Shown here piece by piece: positions 8,445 through 11,922 of a stretch of 11,922 nucleotides of DNA. This DNA comes from Clostridia bacterium. GTDB lineage: Bacteria > Bacillota > Clostridia > Oscillospirales > QAMX01. Both the position numbers and the translations under genes were made by a program. How positions within the stretch are numbered: the first letter of the stretch is position 1; the number at the start of each line of letters is the position of its first letter. The notes beneath the pieces were generated by a model. That model was not told the origin of the DNA. It searched no databases and was given only the letters and a program-made list of their open reading frames with translations. The stretch is taken from assembly GCA_017556885.1 (NCBI GenBank), contig JAFYLV010000045.1, positions 1-11,922 on the forward strand. Direction: 5' to 3'.

Positions 8445-8924
8445 ATGGAAGAGCATAAGATCAACTGGAAACTATTGATTCCGTCGGTGGCGATCCCACT
8501 CTTGGTAGGTGGCGCGGCGGGGATCCTGACATCGCCCATGATGAAGAAATTCGGTGAGGTGGAGCAGCCGCCCCTGGCGCCCCCCGGATGGCTTTTTCCC
8601 GTGGCATGGACGGCGCTGTACACCGCCATGGGGGTTGCAAGCTACCGCGTGCTTCGGTCGGCAAAGCCCCAGCGGGAAAAAGAGAAGGCCATCAAGCTCT
8701 ACGGTCTGCAGCTTTTTCTGAATTTTCTTTGGCCGCTGCTCTTTTTCGGCTTTGGATTCTACGGTTTTTCCTTTTTTTGGCTGCTTGCCCTGCTCGCGGC
8801 GGTGATCCTCACGGCGGTGAAGTTTTACCGCATCGATAAGGCTGCAGGTTGGCTGTTGGTACCGTATATTCTTTGGCTTTGCTTTGCCGCCTATCTCAAC
8901 GCAGGGGTCGCGATCCTGAACTAA
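8445..8924 (+). CDS. tspO: TspO/MBR family integral membrane protein
   Basis: This 159-residue protein of five predicted membrane helices belongs to the TspO (tryptophan-rich sensory protein, PBR-like) family. Members bind porphyrins and related tetrapyrroles and are linked to stress signalling. Family marks are GGAAGILTSP in helix 1, the APPGWLFPVAW loop (45-55) with TALYTAMGVASY in helix 2, LNFLWPLLFF (92-101), and the last helix AAGWLLVPYILWLCFAAYLN (133-152). The chosen ATG gives the family's normal N-terminus and lies nine bases after GGAGG (8431-8435). An in-frame ATG at 8382 overlaps the uvrA stop (TAATG) and would add 21 residues. That stretch looks non-coding (it runs through the hairpin and uses TTA, AGA and AGG codons), but coupled initiation there cannot be excluded. 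No separate promoter was found. Confidence 0.93.
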   Translation: MEEHKINWKLLIPSVAIPLLVGGAAGILTSPMMKKFGEVEQPPLAPPGWLFPVAWTALYTAMGVASYRVLRSAKPQREKEKAIKLYGLQLFLNFLWPLLFFGFGFYGFSFFWLLALLAAVILTAVKFYRIDKAAGWLLVPYILWLCFAAYLNAGVAILN

Positions 8925-8928
8925 AAAA

Positions 8929-8966
8929 GAAGGCTTTTCCGATGTCCGGAAAAGCCTTCCTTTTTT
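8929..8966. terminator. Bidirectional terminator between convergent operons
   Basis: A perfect 13-base-pair stem (8929-8941 with 8947-8959) has a five-base loop. Six A (8923-8928) flank the left side and six T (8961-8966) the right, so it acts as a rho-independent terminator in both directions. It ends tspO on the plus strand and the PHP operon (last stop at 8970-8972) on the minus strand. Confidence 0.92.
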
Positions 8967-8969
8967 ATA

Positions 8970-9746
8970 TTATGATCTTTCCCAAGTCTGCAGGGCCGGT
9001 CCGTAATCCGGATCGGCCTCCAGCTCCGTGAGCATGGCGCCGACGGAATCGGTGCCGTGGGCATCAGAGCCGTAGCAGAAGGAGATGCCATAGCTCTTTG
9101 CAAGGTCAAGCAGGGGCCGCTCGGGATAACAACGCCCGAGATCCATGGTTTTTTCTGCAAAATGGGGGTTGATTTCCAAAAGAAGTCCCCGATCTTTCAT
9201 ATTGCGGAAGATCTCACGGTAGAGATCTTCAAAATCCTGCCAGTTGTACCCATCCTCCCGCATGGGGAATCGTTCTGGTTTGGTGAAGGCCCAGCGGAAC
9301 ATATCCAGATGTGCCACGGCGGTGAAATAGTTCGTTTCCGTTGCGCGGCAGAGGTTTTCCAGTGCAAGCCCGGCAAAGGTCGACCAGCTGATCTCCCGGG
9401 TGGGATCATAAAAGAGGTGCATATGGGAGGAGGCAAGACGGTGGTGGAATTCACCGGCTGCGAGGGCATCTTCGATCTCACCTGCAAAATCCGGATGATA
9501 GTCAAGCTCAATACCGCAGCGGATATCCACTACGCCGTCAAAACGCTCCCGGGCATCATTGACCCGGCGGATATATTCGCCAACCTGGCCTTTGGGAATG
9601 CGGTCGGCTGCGGAGGAGATGGAGAGGGGCATATGGTCGGTGATGCAGAGGGCGCCGATATTCAGCTCCTGCGCCCGCGCTGCATAGCGGTCAATACGGT
9701 CGGGCACACGCATGAGCTGGGGATGGGTATGATAATCTTTTCGCAT
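8970..9746 (-). CDS. Histidinol-phosphatase-type PHP-domain phosphoesterase
   Basis: This 258-residue protein has the PHP fold and the size of HisJ/HisK-type histidinol phosphatases, which remove phosphate from L-histidinol phosphate with a multinuclear metal centre. Expected metal ligands are all visible: HTH (H6, H8), ITDH (D37, H38), E80 in GIELDYHPDF, SSHMH (H108, H110), AHLD (H146), E191, and GSDAH (D228, H230). The chosen ATG lies nine bases after GAGG, which overlaps the stop of the preceding kinase-like gene. A GTG five codons earlier is in frame but would lack a binding site of its own. No other histidine-biosynthesis gene is nearby, so histidinol phosphate may not be the substrate. 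It is the last gene of the minus-strand operon. Confidence 0.85.
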   Translation of the reverse strand: MRKDYHTHPQLMRVPDRIDRYAARAQELNIGALCITDHMPLSISSAADRIPKGQVGEYIRRVNDARERFDGVVDIRCGIELDYHPDFAGEIEDALAAGEFHHRLASSHMHLFYDPTREISWSTFAGLALENLCRATETNYFTAVAHLDMFRWAFTKPERFPMREDGYNWQDFEDLYREIFRNMKDRGLLLEINPHFAEKTMDLGRCYPERPLLDLAKSYGISFCYGSDAHGTDSVGAMLTELEADPDYGPALQTWERS

Positions 9747-9757
9747 GTGTATATACC

Positions 9758-10243
9758 TCACAGAGTGGCAAGATAGGCGTCGACCTCTTCGTGGGAATGG
9801 AAGATACGGACGTTTTTACCTTCGGAATGGGCGAGCATTGCCTCAATCTGCGGACGGTTTTCTGCATCAAAGGAACGTACCTGTTCGGTGAATTCGGGAT
9901 CCTCTGCAGTCGCATCCCAAGGCATATCCGGACGGTGCTTGCCAATCCGGGCGCGGACACCGGCAAGACACGCCGAAAGGGGGAGATCCAGCCAGAAAAC
10001 GGTATCGCAGGCGGCGTAGCGCGTGGCAAGGGTACGGGAATAATGCCCGTCAAGGATCCAACTGTCGCCTCTAAGGATCTCTGCAAGCCGCAGATCGAAT
10101 TCATCGCGGGAGATGTGGGTGCGGTCGGGTTTGTGCCAGATCATATCCAGATAGATCAGCGGAAGCCCCGTCTTTTCGGCAAGTGCCCGGGCAAAGGTGC
10201 TTTTGCCGGCTCCGGGGCAGCCGATAATGAGAACCTTTTTCAT
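9758..10243 (-). CDS. Small P-loop NTPase of the adenylate-kinase-like / FlaR (topology modulation) type
   Basis: The protein has 161 residues and begins MKKVLIIGCPGAGKSTFARAL with Walker A GCPGAGKS at 8-15. The pattern YLDMIWHKP (31-39), then SWILDGHYSRTLATRYAACD (61-80) and the strand TVFWLDLP, is typical of the small kinase-like proteins annotated as DNA topology modulation protein FlaR. These look like nucleotide or shikimate kinases, but their substrate is mostly unknown; the FlaR name is historical and does not prove a topology role. The arginines around GVRARIGKHR (95-104) sit where such kinases place the lid. The start overlaps the stop of the upstream PHP gene (ATGA) and has no clear binding site of its own, so it probably depends on translational coupling. 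Confidence 0.8.
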   Translation of the reverse strand: MKKVLIIGCPGAGKSTFARALAEKTGLPLIYLDMIWHKPDRTHISRDEFDLRLAEILRGDSWILDGHYSRTLATRYAACDTVFWLDLPLSACLAGVRARIGKHRPDMPWDATAEDPEFTEQVRSFDAENRPQIEAMLAHSEGKNVRIFHSHEEVDAYLATL

Positions 10244-11046
10244 AGGCGTACAATGGGAAGCTTGTCGTCCTCGGTCAGACCAAGGGTATCGATGGCGAGG
10301 GCAAAATAGGCGGAAACACCGCCAAATTCCTCGGGATGATGGGCATCGGAACCGAGATAGAACTTGCAGCCGGCTGTCTTGGCAGCGCGGTAAATGCGCA
10401 AAACAGCCTCAAGATCCGCATCGGAGCATTTCATATCGCAGGCGTTAAGCTCAATGCCGACACCGGCTTTGGCTGCGCGGCGCATAACGCGTTCCAACTC
10501 GGCCTGCGGAATGCAGTTGAGCGCGGCAATGTAGTTTTCCCAGCTGTCGATGTCGATGCCGTAGGTGGTCAGGTGCGCAAGTCCCATCTTGTGAAAGGGA
10601 AGATCCCGGGAAAGGAAAATGTCCAGCCGGTCAAGCCATGCCTTGGCAAGCGTCTGCGCAGATTCCCGCTGTCCGTCAAAAAGGGTATAGCCCTTCATAT
10701 GAAAATGCGTGAGAGGGACAACGATGAAATCCAACTTCTCCATCATTTCGCGGCCGATGGCGAGGGTGTTGAAGCGATCCCACTCCGTCTCGCAGCCAAA
10801 AAGAAAGTCGATTCCCTCGGCCTGCGGCAGAGGAAGGGCAGCGGTAATGTGCGCGGTGTTCTGCATGGCATACCAACCGCTTGCGCCGGGAATGCTTTCA
10901 TCCCAGTAGTGATCGGCGATACATACGGTGCGCAGTCCGTTGGAACGGGCATAGTTCAGAATAGCTTCGGGATTCTGCTGCGGATCGTTGGAACAGAGCG
11001 AAAGACCGGAATGAATATGAAGGTCATGGTCGATCTGAAATTTCAT
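10240..11046 (-). CDS. PHP-domain phosphoesterase, downstream tandem copy
   Basis: This 268-residue protein has a complete PHP metal-ligand set: HIH (H10, H12), ADH (D45, H46), E86 in CETEW, THFH (H114, H116), AHLT (H158), E199, and GSDAH (D234, H236). It therefore likely hydrolyses a phosphate ester with a bi- or trinuclear metal site in the cytoplasm. The closest named relatives are HisJ-type histidinol phosphatases, but the ADHYWDE, PGAS-WY and NP-EA blocks mark a separate subfamily whose substrate I cannot name. It is a tandem paralog of the upstream gene; a gapless hand alignment gives about 181 identical of 267 residues. GGGAG lies nine bases before the ATG, in the 15-base gap after the upstream copy. 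Its stop overlaps the next gene. Confidence 0.88.
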   Translation of the reverse strand: MKFQIDHDLHIHSGLSLCSNDPQQNPEAILNYARSNGLRTVCIADHYWDESIPGASGWYAMQNTAHITAALPLPQAEGIDFLFGCETEWDRFNTLAIGREMMEKLDFIVVPLTHFHMKGYTLFDGQRESAQTLAKAWLDRLDIFLSRDLPFHKMGLAHLTTYGIDIDSWENYIAALNCIPQAELERVMRRAAKAGVGIELNACDMKCSDADLEAVLRIYRAAKTAGCKFYLGSDAHHPEEFGGVSAYFALAIDTLGLTEDDKLPIVRL

Positions 11047-11061
11047 TTCGGTTGACTCCCG

Positions 11062-11865
11062 TCAGTCGGCAAGGCGAAACTTGTCATCCTCGGTCAGACC
11101 AAGGGCATCGATGGCGCGGGCAAAACGGGCGGGTGCGGTCTCCAACTGGCTGGGATGGTGCGCATCCGAGCCGAGATAGAACTTGCATCCCTTTTCCTTT
11201 GCGATCCGGTACATACGCAGGACGGTATCTGCGTCCTCGTCGGGATAATTCATATCGTCTGCGTTGAGCTCGATGCCGACACCCGCCGCGGCGGCGCGGG
11301 TAAAGATGCGCTCCAGCTCGGCCTGGGGAATGGCGTTGAGGGTCGCAAGGTAGTTTTCGCGATCATCCTTCCAAATGAGGCCGCAGGTCAGATGCGCGAG
11401 ACCGATCTTATGGAAGGGGAGATCCTGCGAAAGGAATACGTCCATGCGGTCGCACCATGCCTTGGCACGGGTCTCCGGGGTGGCGAGCTGCTCCTCGAAA
11501 AGTGTGAAGCCCTTCATATGGAAGTGAGTAAGGGGAAGGACGATGAAATCCATCTTTTCCATCATCTCACGGCTGATGCCGATGGTGTTGAAACGGTTCC
11601 ATTCCGTCTCGCAGCCAAAGAGGAAGCGCACACCATCGGCCTGCGGCAGAGGGAGGGAGGCAAGCACATGCTCGGTGTTCTGCTTGGAATACCAGTTGCT
11701 GGCGCCGGGGATGCGCTCATCCCAGTAATGGTCGGCAATGCAGATGGTGGTGAACCCGTTTTTGACAGCATAGGCAAGCAGTGCCTCAGGGTTCTGCTCC
11801 GGGTCACGGGAACAGGAGGAGAGCTGGGAATGGATGTGCAGATCATTGTCGATGATATACTTCAT
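11062..11865 (-). CDS. PHP-domain phosphoesterase, upstream tandem copy
   Basis: This 267-residue paralog of the gene immediately downstream aligns without gaps through residue 260. All metal ligands sit at identical positions: H10, H12, D45, H46, E86, H114, H116, H158, E199, D234 and H236. Both copies are therefore predicted to be active. Differences cluster in residues 125-130, 161-170, 201-210 and 241-250, which are likely loops near the rim that could set substrate choice. AGGAGA lies eight bases before the ATG. Only 12 bases separate it from the stop of the gene upstream, so it is internal to an operon whose promoter is outside the window. Confidence 0.88.
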   Translation of the reverse strand: MKYIIDNDLHIHSQLSSCSRDPEQNPEALLAYAVKNGFTTICIADHYWDERIPGASNWYSKQNTEHVLASLPLPQADGVRFLFGCETEWNRFNTIGISREMMEKMDFIVLPLTHFHMKGFTLFEEQLATPETRAKAWCDRMDVFLSQDLPFHKIGLAHLTCGLIWKDDRENYLATLNAIPQAELERIFTRAAAAGVGIELNADDMNYPDEDADTVLRMYRIAKEKGCKFYLGSDAHHPSQLETAPARFARAIDALGLTEDDKFRLAD

Positions 11866-11877
11866 AAATATTCTCCT

Positions 11878-11922
11878 TTATTCGTCGATGGCTTCGACGA
11901 GAAATGTCATGGGACGGAATCC
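11878..11922 (-). CDS. C-terminal end of an unidentified upstream gene
   Basis: An open frame enters from beyond the window edge and gives GFRPMTFLVEAIDE before a TAA stop at 11878-11880. Only 14 residues are visible, too few to assign a family. The other two minus-strand frames give either an early stop or less coding-like residues. The stop lies 12 bases before the next ATG, and the AGGAGA binding site lies between, which is the spacing of an operon member. Confidence 0.55.
   Translation of the reverse strand, partial: GFRPMTFLVEAIDE

Noticed and set aside
9747..9761. GTG start giving five more residues on the last PHP gene
   Set aside because: The GTGAGG there serves as the binding site for the ATG at 9746, and the shorter protein begins right at the conserved PHP motif as family members do.
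9057..9776. A 239-residue plus-strand open frame opposite the histidinol-phosphatase-like gene
   Set aside because: The minus-strand frame carries all PHP metal ligands. The plus-strand product has no motif support, and the same applies to 9791-10309 and 10336-11055.

Overview
The window is a densely packed piece of a moderately GC-rich bacterial chromosome. It most resembles the Firmicutes, probably a gut-type Clostridia lineage. The reasons are strong GGAGG-type ribosome binding sites, sigma-A promoters with extended -10 elements, a Gram-positive type GAAC-N4-GTTC-like SOS box before uvrB, and a pair of PHP proteins of a kind I recall from Clostridia. This assignment is inference from style and family recall, not from a marker gene.

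Layout, plus strand (1-8924): (1) The 3' part of uxaB (tagaturonate reductase) overlaps uxaA (altronate dehydratase). These are consecutive steps of hexuronate (galacturonate/pectin) catabolism. (2) A promoter then drives dtd (D-aminoacyl-tRNA deacylase) and a small GNAT-like protein, ending in a rho-independent terminator. (3) uvrB and uvrA form an overlapping nucleotide-excision-repair operon with its own extended -10 promoter and candidate LexA/DinR operator. (4) tspO (TspO/MBR membrane protein) follows. Its ribosome binding site lies inside a terminator-like hairpin at the end of uvrBA.

A bidirectional terminator (8929-8966) separates this from a convergent minus-strand operon (11922 down to 8970). 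Read 5' to 3', that operon has the last codons of an unidentified gene, two tandem paralogous PHP-domain phosphoesterases (about 68% identical by hand count), a small P-loop kinase-like NTPase (FlaR/topology-modulation type), and a histidinol-phosphatase-type PHP protein. All are spaced 0-15 nt apart or overlap, so they are very likely cotranscribed.

No intergenic stretch exceeds about 105 bases; the gaps hold the promoters and terminators listed. I saw no tRNA, rRNA, CRISPR, insertion sequence or prophage gene. Most genes are ordinary housekeeping or catabolic genes. The parts that deserve a second look are the tspO leader hairpin, the triple-PHP operon and the uvrB operator. I do not see compelling evidence for a wholly new system.
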